Made by a program: the position numbers and the translations under genes. Shown here piece by piece: positions 8,567 to 15,632 of a stretch of DNA of 32,692 bases. Source of the stretch: Methylobacterium aquaticum (GTDB lineage: Bacteria; Pseudomonadota; Alphaproteobacteria; Rhizobiales; Beijerinckiaceae); NCBI RefSeq assembly GCF_001043915.1, contig NZ_LABX01000113.1, positions 1 to 32,692 of the forward strand, written 5' to 3'. Numbering within the stretch: the first letter of the stretch is position 1; every line of letters starts with the position of its first letter. The notes under the pieces are model-generated. The model made no database searches. It was not told the origin of the DNA and was given only the letters and a program-made list of their open reading frames with translations.

Positions 8567-9799
8567 GTGACAGCGAAGGTGCTCACCGTGCAGAGCGTAG
8601 AACGCCACAAGCCGAACCCTGAGCGGCGGCTTGAGATCCCGGACGCGACGCTGCCAGGTTTCTACTTGGTCGTGCAGCCGAGCGGGGCGAAGTCGTGGGC
8701 GGTGCGCTACCGCATCAACGGGCAGCCCCGGAAGTACACCATCGGCGCATATCCGCTGTTCGACCTGGGAGCAGCGCGAGCCCGCGCCCGCGAAGCCTTG
8801 CAGATGGTCGCCGTCGGGCGTGATCCCTACGTGGAGAAGAAGGCAGCCTCCGCTGCGGCTCGCGTCGCCGAGAAAGATCGCGTCGCGCACGTCGCGACGA
8901 TCTATGTGGACCGGCATCTTAAGCCGAATGCGAAGCCGGGCTACGCTGAGACTGCTGCAGCGCTGATCACCAACCACGTGCTGCCACGCTGGGGCGAGCG
9001 CCGGATCGGCGATATTGGTCGCGCGGATGTCGTCGCGTTGATCGATGGCCTCACCGACAAGGGTATGACTACCGGCGCCAACCGCGTCTTTGCTACCACA
9101 AGGGCGATGTTCAACTTCGCGCTCGCACGTGGGATGATCCCGACCACGCCGTTTCTCGGCCTCAAGCCGCCGCTGGCGGAGACGAGCCGGGATCGCGTGC
9201 TGACCGACGCCGAGGTCAGGCTTGTGTGGAAGGCGGCGGAGGCGGTCGGCTACCCGTTCGGCCCAATGGTCCAACTGCTCCTCCTCACCGGCCAGCGGCG
9301 CGATGAGGTCGGCAAGATGGTCTGGCCGGAGCTGGAGGGCTCGGTCTGGACCATCCCGGCCGTGCGCACGAAGAACTCGCTGGAGCATGTCGTGCCGCTG
9401 TCGCCGCAGGCTCGCGCGATCCTCGACGCAGCCCCCCGCATCGCAGGCTCTGGCTTCGTCTTAACGCGGAGCGGCACCACGCCAGCAGCGGACTACTCCG
9501 CCGGAAAGAAGCGCCTGGACGCCGTCATGGTGGAGATCGCCACGACGGAGGCGGTCCAGCAGGGGAGGGACCCTAAGACCGTCAGCGTGCCGCCCTGGCG
9601 CCTCCACGATCTGCGCCGCACCTGCAGCTCGGGCATGGCACGGCTCAAGGTCACCCCGCACGTTATCGAAGCGGTGCTGAACCACCGCTCTGGGACAATC
9701 AGCGGCGTCGCCGCTGTCTATAACCGCTACGCTTACCTCGACGAGAAGCGGGCGGCGCTAGAGGTGTGGGCGCAGCATATCGCGAGGCTTGCAGAATGA
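8567..9799 (+). CDS. int: Tyrosine integrase, P4-like
   Basis: The enzyme catalyses site-specific recombination between the tRNA-Leu attachment site and the element. I chose the GTG at 8567 because GGAG lies 8 nt upstream, giving 410 residues, normal for P4-type integrases; an upstream in-frame extension to 8459 would add 36 unlikely residues. The N-terminal arm-binding domain (DUF4102-like) shows ATLPGFYLVVQPSGAKSWAV and KYTIGAYPLFDLGAARARA. The SAM-like core-binding domain follows. Catalytic residues are R244 (LLTGQRRDEV), a likely beta-hairpin Lys in RTKNSLEHVVPLS, H347 and R350 (LHDLRR), H373 (LNHRSG) and the nucleophile Y385 (VYNRYAYLDEKR). All are present, so it should be active. The downstream gene starts within its stop codon (ATGA). 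Confidence 0.95.
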   Translation: MTAKVLTVQSVERHKPNPERRLEIPDATLPGFYLVVQPSGAKSWAVRYRINGQPRKYTIGAYPLFDLGAARARAREALQMVAVGRDPYVEKKAASAAARVAEKDRVAHVATIYVDRHLKPNAKPGYAETAAALITNHVLPRWGERRIGDIGRADVVALIDGLTDKGMTTGANRVFATTRAMFNFALARGMIPTTPFLGLKPPLAETSRDRVLTDAEVRLVWKAAEAVGYPFGPMVQLLLLTGQRRDEVGKMVWPELEGSVWTIPAVRTKNSLEHVVPLSPQARAILDAAPRIAGSGFVLTRSGTTPAADYSAGKKRLDAVMVEIATTEAVQQGRDPKTVSVPPWRLHDLRRTCSSGMARLKVTPHVIEAVLNHRSGTISGVAAVYNRYAYLDEKRAALEVWAQHIARLAE

Positions 9800-10698
9800 G
9801 CCGTTTGCCAGAAAGCAGCTTCGGACCATTCAAAGAACAGCTGCTCCTGATCGCGAAATCGACATTGGGTGAGGCGCCAAGTAGCCGAGCAGGGATGGTG
9901 AGGGCGATCCTGAAGCATAGCATCTTCAATGAATTCTCGGCTCTTCGGCCTGATATTCCATTTGAGTTGGTTTCTGAGTCAGAGATATTCGAGGCTGCTT
10001 ATTCGGATGCGAGCGGTGTTGAATACTTTCAAGGGTGGCTTCAGGACGAATGCGAAGATATCAATCGTACAATCGATCTTCTAGCGCTGCATCTTGCCAA
10101 GCAGGCGGAGGCGGGGGCGGATTGGCGGGCCGCTCACGATGCATTTCAGAGTGGAAGACTCGCCAATCAGCTGCGTAGTGCTTTCATATCGGCCGCCAAA
10201 TCAAAGTGCGATTGGATATCTTGCAGCGACACCAGGCCAGAATTTCACAATCGCTGGATCAATGATTTTATTAGCTTCGGACCAGAAGTTAAACCATTCG
10301 AAATCCAAGCTAAACGCCTATCGGCCATCAAGTGGATATGCGCACAGCCATGGTACGCATCCTGCGTGCCTAATGCTATGCAGTGCATTCTTTTTCATTC
10401 AGATCTTGAGCCAAGAAAACAAATATCACTAACACATAAATACAGGGTTATGGCTCAAGAGAATATTGGTAAAAATGGCGTGGGTCGTCCGCCAGGATCG
10501 GGTCTCGCCGATCATGATCTTCGATTGTGCCTGGAAATAGATGCCCTTCTAGAGAGTGGTAAAGCTGGAAATGTTGGAGACGCTATCATTGCCCTCGATA
10601 GGGATGGCAAGATCCGAGGCGCCGAAACGTACCGTAGGCGACGCTTGGCCGATCGGTACAACAAAGAACACAGAGGGCGTGGTAAGGCCCTGCGGTGA
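9796..10698 (+). CDS. Unknown AT-rich protein translationally coupled to integrase
   Basis: The 300-residue protein starts at ATG 9796, which overlaps the integrase stop codon in ATGA. I do not recognise the family. The protein is mostly helical in appearance, with a Trp-rich middle (KWICAQPWYASC) and a basic C-terminus containing GVGRPPGSGLADHDLRLCLEIDALLESG followed by a segment (GDAIIALDRDGKIRGAETYRRRRLADRY) that could form a DNA-binding helix-turn-helix. No signal peptide or membrane helix is seen. Its base composition is far more AT-rich than the integrase and the chromosome, so it came from another source. Coupling to the integrase suggests a role in integration control or a cargo (moron) function; neither is shown. 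Confidence 0.75.
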   Translation: MSRLPESSFGPFKEQLLLIAKSTLGEAPSSRAGMVRAILKHSIFNEFSALRPDIPFELVSESEIFEAAYSDASGVEYFQGWLQDECEDINRTIDLLALHLAKQAEAGADWRAAHDAFQSGRLANQLRSAFISAAKSKCDWISCSDTRPEFHNRWINDFISFGPEVKPFEIQAKRLSAIKWICAQPWYASCVPNAMQCILFHSDLEPRKQISLTHKYRVMAQENIGKNGVGRPPGSGLADHDLRLCLEIDALLESGKAGNVGDAIIALDRDGKIRGAETYRRRRLADRYNKEHRGRGKALR

Positions 10699-10707
10699 AA
10701 TGCGGAA

Positions 10708-10734
10708 AAACGCGGCGTCAGTTATTCCGCGTTT
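10708..10734. repeat. Inverted repeat between the integrase operon and the alpA operon
   Basis: AAACGCGG (10708-10715) and CCGCGTTT (10727-10734) form a perfect 8-bp stem with an 11-nt loop, and the right arm ends in TTT. It lies 10 bp after the stop of the unknown gene. It could be a terminator or an operator for the AlpA-like protein encoded 65 bp downstream. Confidence 0.5.
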
Positions 10735-10799
10735 AAAAGCAATGACTTAGCCAAACATCTGATCATGATGGCGAGCGTCCCCTAACGAGGAGCGACGCG

Positions 10800-11015
10800 A
10801 TGCCACTTGATAAGACTAGCCAAGCAGGCGAGCTGCTGCCGGCGCTCCACGTGCGCCAGCGGTACAATATCAGCGACATGACACTCTGGCGCTGGGAGAA
10901 AGATCCCAAGCTGAGTTTCCCTGCGCCCATCCGCATCAACGGTCGCCGTTACTGGCGTCTGACTGAGCTTCAGAGCTTTGAACTTCGTCAGTCCTCGCAG
11001 CGGGAGGCCGCGTAA
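10800..11015 (+). CDS. AlpA-like helix-turn-helix regulator / excisionase
   Basis: This 71-residue protein has the MerR-like winged helix of AlpA and excisionase proteins: the helix-turn-helix LHVRQRYNISDMTLWRWEKDPKLSFP followed by the wing PAPIRINGRRYWRLTELQSFE. AlpA of phage P4-type elements activates integrase transcription and excision. Here it sits directly downstream of the integrase operon and heads the replication operon, so it may be the main switch; no CI-like repressor is present. An AGGAG ribosome binding site lies about 9 nt before the ATG. The spacing to the following small genes is tight, so it is probably their first gene. Confidence 0.8.
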   Translation: MPLDKTSQAGELLPALHVRQRYNISDMTLWRWEKDPKLSFPAPIRINGRRYWRLTELQSFELRQSSQREAA

Positions 11016-11020
11016 CGCTT

Positions 11021-11224
11021 ATGGCTATGAACGTCGAAGCCCGCGCGGCGGTGGCACGCCGGCGGGCCTCGGAAAGTGTCTGCGTAGCGGCTGACCTCTC
11101 CGAAGTAGCGCAAATTGCCTCGCAAATCCAGATCCGGCGTATCCTTAGCCGGGTCGATTTCAGCCCCGAACTGGCTCGCGTCGCTGCGGAGCTGGCGTTC
11201 GCCACAATCGGGAGGCGTGCATGA
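11021..11224 (+). CDS. Small unknown protein, early operon
   Basis: This 67-residue protein (or 65 if it starts at the second ATG, 11027) is not recognised. It is Ala/Arg/Ser-rich with a helical look and no membrane segment. It follows the AlpA-like gene by 5 bp, and its stop codon overlaps the next start (ATGA at 11221). Conservation of the tight overlap and good codon use support a real gene. Confidence 0.55.
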   Translation: MAMNVEARAAVARRRASESVCVAADLSEVAQIASQIQIRRILSRVDFSPELARVAAELAFATIGRRA

Positions 11225-11520
11225 GCGCCCCCACCCCCACGCTCCAACCGGGCGATAAGTTCGGGCCCTGGGCCGACGGGCTGAGCACGGCCGAGCGGCG
11301 CGCACGGCTCAGGTGCTTGCGAGCCATCGTGCACCTCGTCTGCGGCACTCACGGCGCCGATCTGGCCGCGACGCTTGAGCAGGCGGAATACGATGCGGAA
11401 GCTCTCCGGCGCTCTGTCGATGAATTGGGGCGGCTCGCCTCTCTGGATCGCCGGAAGGTGCTGATGACATTCGCGATGCTGCACCGCCGGTCCGCGCAGA
11501 ACCGTGGGAGCGAGCCATGA
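11221..11520 (+). CDS. Small unknown protein, early operon
   Basis: This 99-residue protein is not recognised. It is mostly helical, with two short Cys-containing segments (LRCLRAIVHLVCGTHGADL, about residues 30-48). It overlaps both neighbours by 4 bp (ATGA), so it is translated in series between the other small genes and the replication protein. A role in replication control is a guess from position only. Confidence 0.6.
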   Translation: MSAPTPTLQPGDKFGPWADGLSTAERRARLRCLRAIVHLVCGTHGADLAATLEQAEYDAEALRRSVDELGRLASLDRRKVLMTFAMLHRRSAQNRGSEP

Positions 11521-11753
11521 ACGCGCCCCTCCGGAACACCGATCACATCGCCCACGGCAGCCCCGAGATGCTGCGCGAGAGCGCGGCAGAGTGCTTGAGT
11601 ATGGTCAACTTCTACACCGGCATGGCCGTCGACTACGCGGCTGCCACCGATGATGTTGGGCTCAACTATGCGACCCGCCAAGCCGTCGCCGCTATGCGCC
11701 AAGCCATCGGCATCCTAGGGGTGCTTCGTGCCACGCAGGAGGCCCGGCGATGA
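11517..11753 (+). CDS. Small unknown protein, early operon
   Basis: This 78-residue helical protein is not recognised. It starts within the stop codon of the previous gene and ends within the start codon of the primase-polymerase gene (ATGA on both sides). Its coding sequence supplies the AGGAGG-like ribosome binding site for the replication gene, so its translation is probably needed for that of the replication protein. Confidence 0.6.
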   Translation: MNAPLRNTDHIAHGSPEMLRESAAECLSMVNFYTGMAVDYAAATDDVGLNYATRQAVAAMRQAIGILGVLRATQEARR

Positions 11754-13900
11754 CTGCGGCTTTCCAAGTAGAGGCTCCTTCCCTGCCGGCGGCGCTCGCG
11801 CCCATGATGGCTGAGCGCCGGTGGCTGGTGTGGAAGTGGGAGCCCGATCCGAAGTCGGGCAAGCCGACGAAGGTGCCCTACCGTGCCGGTGCGCCGGACC
11901 GCCGCGCTGCCAGTGATAGCCCTGCTACATGGGGAGACTTCGCTGGTGCAGCGCGGGCCGTAGCCGAGGGCAACGCGGACGGCATTGGCTACGCCCTGAT
12001 GGGAAGCGAGATCGCGGCCTTCGATCTGGACGACTGCCGCGATCCCGCGACCGGCCGCATCGACCGGTGGGCCCTCGACCTTATCGAGCGAGCCGGCAGC
12101 TACGTCGAGGTGACCGTCAGCGGCAGCGGACTGCGCATTCTCGGCCGCGCCGGTGGTGATCACATCCACCGTAACCAGGCGGTGCCGAATTCGGACGGCG
12201 CAAGGCTTGAGACGTACCGCCGGGCTAAGCGGTTCATAGTCGTCACCGGCAACGTGCTTGAGGAAGCATCCGGCGAGCTGGCAGATATCGACACTCTGAT
12301 TGACGAGATGGTGTCGAGCCTCGACGCCTCGGCGAAGGCCGAGAAGGAGCGGCAGCGGGCGGAGCGTGACCGTGAGCAGCGCCAACAAAGGACGCAGAAC
12401 AGCGCCGGTTACGATCACTGGTTCGAGCGATCTGAGGGGCTGCCGCGCGAGCTGGAGAAGCTGATCCGGTATGGCGCCCCCGAAACCGAGCGCAGCGACC
12501 AGTTCCACCATGTCGTCGGATGGCTGAAAGACCGCGGTTGGTCAGCCGGCGAAATCGAGGTCAAACTTGCAGCTCACCCGGACGGCATCGCCGAGAAGTA
12601 CCAGGGGCGGCTTTGGCGCGAGGTGGAGCGATCGTTCGGCAAGACCGATGGACCGCGCGAGCGCGCCCAGTTCGGCGAGCGCCGAGAGGCGCGCCACGGC
12701 GGCGCACGTCAGGCTGAGCCGCCACAGCCAATCGAACTCCATTGGCACGGTGAGGCCGACCCGAACGCCGATCGGGCGTGGCTGATACGTCACCTCGTAT
12801 TCGAGACCGGCAAGGGGCTGGTGGCGGGACAGTGGGGTGCCGGGAAGACCTTCGGCGTGCTCGATATGAGCGGGTCCGTGATGACCGGCGAGCCGTTCGC
12901 CGGCCGTAAGGTGATGCGCACCGGCGGCGTGCTGTTCATTGCGCCGGAGGGTGCCTTCGAGATCCCGGTTCGACTCCGGGGCGTCGTTGAGGGCAAGCTG
13001 CGGGGCGCTTCGATGGCTCGGGCTGCCGCGGGCGGTTCCCCGATCGATCCGGACAACCTGCCGTTCGTGTGGATCGAGGAATGCCCGCCGCTTACCAAGG
13101 CCGGCAGCCTCGACCGGCTGATTGCAACCGCAAAGACCGCCGCGGCTGAGATGGACCGCCGGTTCGGTGTGCCCATCGTTCTGGTGGTGATCGACACCGT
13201 GGCTGCCGGTGCCGGGTTCGAGGACGAGAACAGCGCATCCGAGACGCAGAAGGTGATGGACGCCATGGGGGCGCTAAGCCGGGAAACCGGCGCGTTCGTC
13301 CTCGGTGTCGATCACTTCGGCAAGGTGTCAGAGACGGGTACCCGCGGATCGTCGGCAAAGGAGGCAGCAGCCGATGTGGTGCTCGCGATGCTGGCGACCC
13401 GCAGCGAGGCTGGGGAGATCAGCAATACCCGTATGGCGGTGCGCAAAGTCCGCGGCGCCCGGAGCGGGTATGAGATCCCGTACAACCTGGAAGTCGTCAC
13501 CCTCGGCGTCGACCAGGACGACGAGCCGGTAACGACGTGCATCGTCACGTGGCAGACGCAGGCGGAGCAGGCCCCGCAGCCGACGAAGGCGAAGGAACGA
13601 TGGCCGCAGTCCTTGCGCGTGTTCCGGACAGCCTTGAGCACGGTGCTGATCGATGACGGTAAGGATGCTTGGCCGTTCGGCAGCGAGGGGCCGAAGGTGC
13701 TCGCCGCTCGCGTCAGCGCCCTGAGGGATGAGTTCTGCCGCGCCTACCCGGTGTCGGGCGAGACCGCCGAGAAGCAGGCTGATGCCAAGCGCAAGGGGTT
13801 CGCTCGTGCGCTCAAGGCCGCGATGGACCGGGGCCTGATCGCTACCCGTGAAATCGGGGGCGTGGACCACGTCTGGCAGGTCCCGGACGGACAGGAATGA
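11750..13900 (+). CDS. Primase-polymerase / AAA ATPase replication protein
   Basis: This 716-residue protein has two parts. The N-terminal part (about 10-185) is a primase-polymerase domain like that of NrS-1-type phage enzymes. It has the metal-binding FDLDD (D92, D94), then YVEVTVSGSGLRILG, and ETYRRAKRFIVVTG. A middle helical part (residues about 220-300, GWLKDRGWSAGEIEVKLAAHP) links to a RepA/RecA-like ATPase with Walker A GQWGAGKT (K366) and Walker B VLVVIDTVAAG (D482). Phage and plasmid proteins of this layout act as primase plus helicase at the element's own origin. The stop codon is followed directly by a repeat-rich non-coding region, a plausible origin. The gene is the last of an overlapping early operon. 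The exact polymerase activity is not provable from sequence. Confidence 0.85.
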   Translation: MTAAFQVEAPSLPAALAPMMAERRWLVWKWEPDPKSGKPTKVPYRAGAPDRRAASDSPATWGDFAGAARAVAEGNADGIGYALMGSEIAAFDLDDCRDPATGRIDRWALDLIERAGSYVEVTVSGSGLRILGRAGGDHIHRNQAVPNSDGARLETYRRAKRFIVVTGNVLEEASGELADIDTLIDEMVSSLDASAKAEKERQRAERDREQRQQRTQNSAGYDHWFERSEGLPRELEKLIRYGAPETERSDQFHHVVGWLKDRGWSAGEIEVKLAAHPDGIAEKYQGRLWREVERSFGKTDGPRERAQFGERREARHGGARQAEPPQPIELHWHGEADPNADRAWLIRHLVFETGKGLVAGQWGAGKTFGVLDMSGSVMTGEPFAGRKVMRTGGVLFIAPEGAFEIPVRLRGVVEGKLRGASMARAAAGGSPIDPDNLPFVWIEECPPLTKAGSLDRLIATAKTAAAEMDRRFGVPIVLVVIDTVAAGAGFEDENSASETQKVMDAMGALSRETGAFVLGVDHFGKVSETGTRGSSAKEAAADVVLAMLATRSEAGEISNTRMAVRKVRGARSGYEIPYNLEVVTLGVDQDDEPVTTCIVTWQTQAEQAPQPTKAKERWPQSLRVFRTALSTVLIDDGKDAWPFGSEGPKVLAARVSALRDEFCRAYPVSGETAEKQADAKRKGFARALKAAMDRGLIATREIGGVDHVWQVPDGQE

Positions 13901-14259
13901 CCGCCCCCACGGACACCGGACAAACAGGACACTCTCTTAGAGATCGTGTCCTGTCCGTCCGGTTTGTCCGGTTTCTGGACATCTCGGACATCCGGGACGT
14001 TTGTCCGCTTTGTCCGGTTTGTCCGGCACGTCGAGGGCGCCCTGAGAGGTAATTGGCGCGGTCTTCGGCGCCGCTTGGCAGTGCGGATGAATATCGACAG
14101 CTTGGTTTTGGCGCGATACGCCCACAGTGGCAAAATGGAGCGCCGTCCAAGTAGCTGAGTTTCGGCGATAGGTCTGAAATCAAGGCCGCTGAGTTCGAGG
14201 GCGGCACGGGTTTAATCTCATATCGGGCAGCGCGACCAATGGGCAGCGCCGCTTCATAC
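13901..14259. other. Candidate replication origin: iteron-like 9-bp repeats and hairpin
   Basis: This non-coding stretch follows the replication gene. TTTGTCCG occurs at 13963, 14000, 14009 and 14018; the last three are in exact 9-bp tandem (TTTGTCCGC, TTTGTCCGG, TTTGTCCGG). The stretch between 13963 and 14000 looks like decayed 9-bp units (TTTCTGGAC, ATCTCGGAC, ATCCGGGAC). Left of it, CAGGACAC (13925-13932) and GTGTCCTG (13946-13953) form a hairpin with an inner TCTC/GAGA stem. Direct repeats of 9 bp next to a primase-helicase gene are what plasmid-like or satellite origins look like. From 14030 to 14259 I see no gene. Confidence 0.55.
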
Positions 14260-14305
14260 TTGACACGAGGCGCACGCATTACATAATGCTCAACGAACGT
14301 CGAGC
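14260..14305 (+). promoter_or_regulatory. Promoter and dyad operator of the serine recombinase
   Basis: A perfect TTGACA (14260-14265) and CATAAT (14282-14287) are separated by 16 bp. Directly after the -10 box, at the expected transcription start, lies an 18-bp imperfect dyad (14288-14305, GCTCAACG and CGTCGAGC, one mismatch). Resolvases often bind sites at their own promoters, so the dyad may be an autoregulatory or recombination site. Confidence 0.55.
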
Positions 14306-14322
14306 AATCCGTAAGGCCCGCC

Positions 14323-14991
14323 ATGGCGACCGGCAATTTCGTCAGCTACAGCAGAGTGAGCACTGCGAAGCAGGGCCGCAGCGGGCTCGGCCTGGAGGCC
14401 CAGCGCGAGGCAGTGGCGCGCTACCTCAACGGCGGCCGGTGGAAGCTCGTGGGCGAGTTCGTCGAGGTGGAGTCCGGACGGCGCTCGGACCGGCCTGAGC
14501 TTGCCAAGGCCGTCGCCGTCTGCCGGCTCTACGGCGCCCGGCTCATCGTCGCGAAGCTGGACCGCCTGTCCCGCGACCCGGGGTTCCTTCGCGATCTGGA
14601 GCGCTCAGGCATCGACTTCGTGGCCGCCGACATGCCGGACGCCAACCGCCTCACGGTGGGCATCATGGCGCTTGTGGCGGAGCAGGAGCGGGAGGCCATC
14701 TCCGCCCGCACGAAGGCCGCTCTGCAGGCCGCTAAGGCCCGCGGGAAGGTGCTCGGCGGTTACCAGGGGCACAGCTTCACCGACGCAGAACACGAGGCCG
14801 CAGCGCGTGCCCGCCGTGCCAAGAGCGAAGCACAGGCCGTCCGGCTCGGCCCTGTGATCGCTGAATTGCAGATTGCGGGCATCACGTCGGCATACGGGCT
14901 CGCCAAGGCGCTGAACGAGCGGGGCATCCCTACCCCGCGGGGTAGCACTTGGCAGGCCGTGCAGGTGCAGCGGGTCCTGAAGCAGCTCTGA
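14323..14991 (+). CDS. Serine recombinase (resolvase/invertase family)
   Basis: This 222-residue protein has the small-serine-recombinase catalytic domain. SYSRVSTAKQ carries the nucleophile S13 and R11, and LDRLSRD carries R81 and R84. It continues with GIMALVAEQEREAISARTKAAL, the family's long E-helix. A short DNA-binding helix-turn-helix end follows (TSAYGLAKALNERGIPTPRG). It recombines DNA at short dyad sites, resolving multimers or inverting segments. It has its own sigma-70 promoter, and AT-rich dyads follow it at 15000-15066. Next to a putative origin it may resolve dimers of the excised circle; that is inference. A second, tyrosine recombinase in the same element handles integration. 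Confidence 0.92.
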   Translation: MATGNFVSYSRVSTAKQGRSGLGLEAQREAVARYLNGGRWKLVGEFVEVESGRRSDRPELAKAVAVCRLYGARLIVAKLDRLSRDPGFLRDLERSGIDFVAADMPDANRLTVGIMALVAEQEREAISARTKAALQAAKARGKVLGGYQGHSFTDAEHEAAARARRAKSEAQAVRLGPVIAELQIAGITSAYGLAKALNERGIPTPRGSTWQAVQVQRVLKQL

Positions 14992-14999
14992 CTGTTATC

Positions 15000-15066
15000 C
15001 AGAGTTATACAATAATACTCTGTGATGTCTATTGATATTGCATCGTTTATTAGGGCTATTGCCCTA
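15000..15066. repeat. AT-rich dyad and hairpin downstream of the serine recombinase
   Basis: CAGAGT (15000-15005) and ACTCTG (15017-15022) flank an 11-bp AT core, a geometry close to a recombinase half-site pair. A second palindrome TAGGGC-TATT-GCCCTA lies at 15051-15066. The surrounding 100 bp are much more AT-rich than the genes. I see no gene between 14992 and 15269. Candidate roles are a recombination site or a terminator. Confidence 0.4.
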
Positions 15067-15269
15067 CTAACCGCTTGCAAGCTGGATTGAGATTGGCGAT
15101 ATAATCCGGCATGCTGTTCAGGCCGCTCATGCGGTCACTACATCCGCGGGCCGTTTCCTTGAGGGTGCCGCGCCCCATCCGACAACGGTAACTTCGGCTC
15201 CGCGGCCTGCACTTGCATCGAGGGCGGTCAAGCCGAGGAAGGGCGCACCGATCTTCTGGAGCTACGACG

Positions 15270-15632
15270 TTGCCCACCTCGGTTCATCACCGGAACGCAC
15301 TCTCCAACGGCTCGCGGCTTCACGTGCGTCACGTCGATGCTCGCACGGAGGAGGGGAGGCGGCTTGCCGACCTCATCCACGACCTGACCGAGGAGCGTGG
15401 CGGCCCGAAGGCCGTCACCATCGTGCAGCAGCAGGCTATCCGCCGCTACGCTCAGCTCGCAGTCGAGTGCGAGAGCCTGGAGGCGGACCGTGCCGCCGGC
15501 AAGCCGATCGATGCCGAAGGCTACGGCCAACTCGCTGACCGGATGGACAGGCAGTCCCGCCGCATGGGGCCGGTCAAGTCGAGCCGAGCGCTGAGCGCCC
15601 GCGAGATTGCCGCCGCCAGGAGGAAGCCCTGA
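15270..15632 (+). CDS. Small phage protein, possible terminase small subunit
   Basis: The start is probably TTG 15270, which has GGAG 8 nt upstream, giving 120 residues. The stop codon overlaps the terminase large-subunit start by one base. The protein is helical (ADLIHDLTEERGGPKAVT, then QQQAIRRYAQLAVECESLEAD) with a basic C-terminus (SAREIAAARRKP). Position directly before the terminase large subunit and the helical, basic nature fit a DNA-recognising small subunit, but I recognise no defining motif. Confidence 0.6.
   Translation: MPTSVHHRNALSNGSRLHVRHVDARTEEGRRLADLIHDLTEERGGPKAVTIVQQQAIRRYAQLAVECESLEADRAAGKPIDAEGYGQLADRMDRQSRRMGPVKSSRALSAREIAAARRKP

Noticed and set aside
13963..14025. CRISPR array
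   Set aside because: The repeats are 8-9 bp in direct tandem without spacers, and no cas gene is near.
13946..14158. A 70-residue coding frame over the iteron-like repeats
   Set aside because: The protein would be a by-product of the 9-bp repeats (FVRFVRFVR), with no ribosome binding site and no family resemblance.
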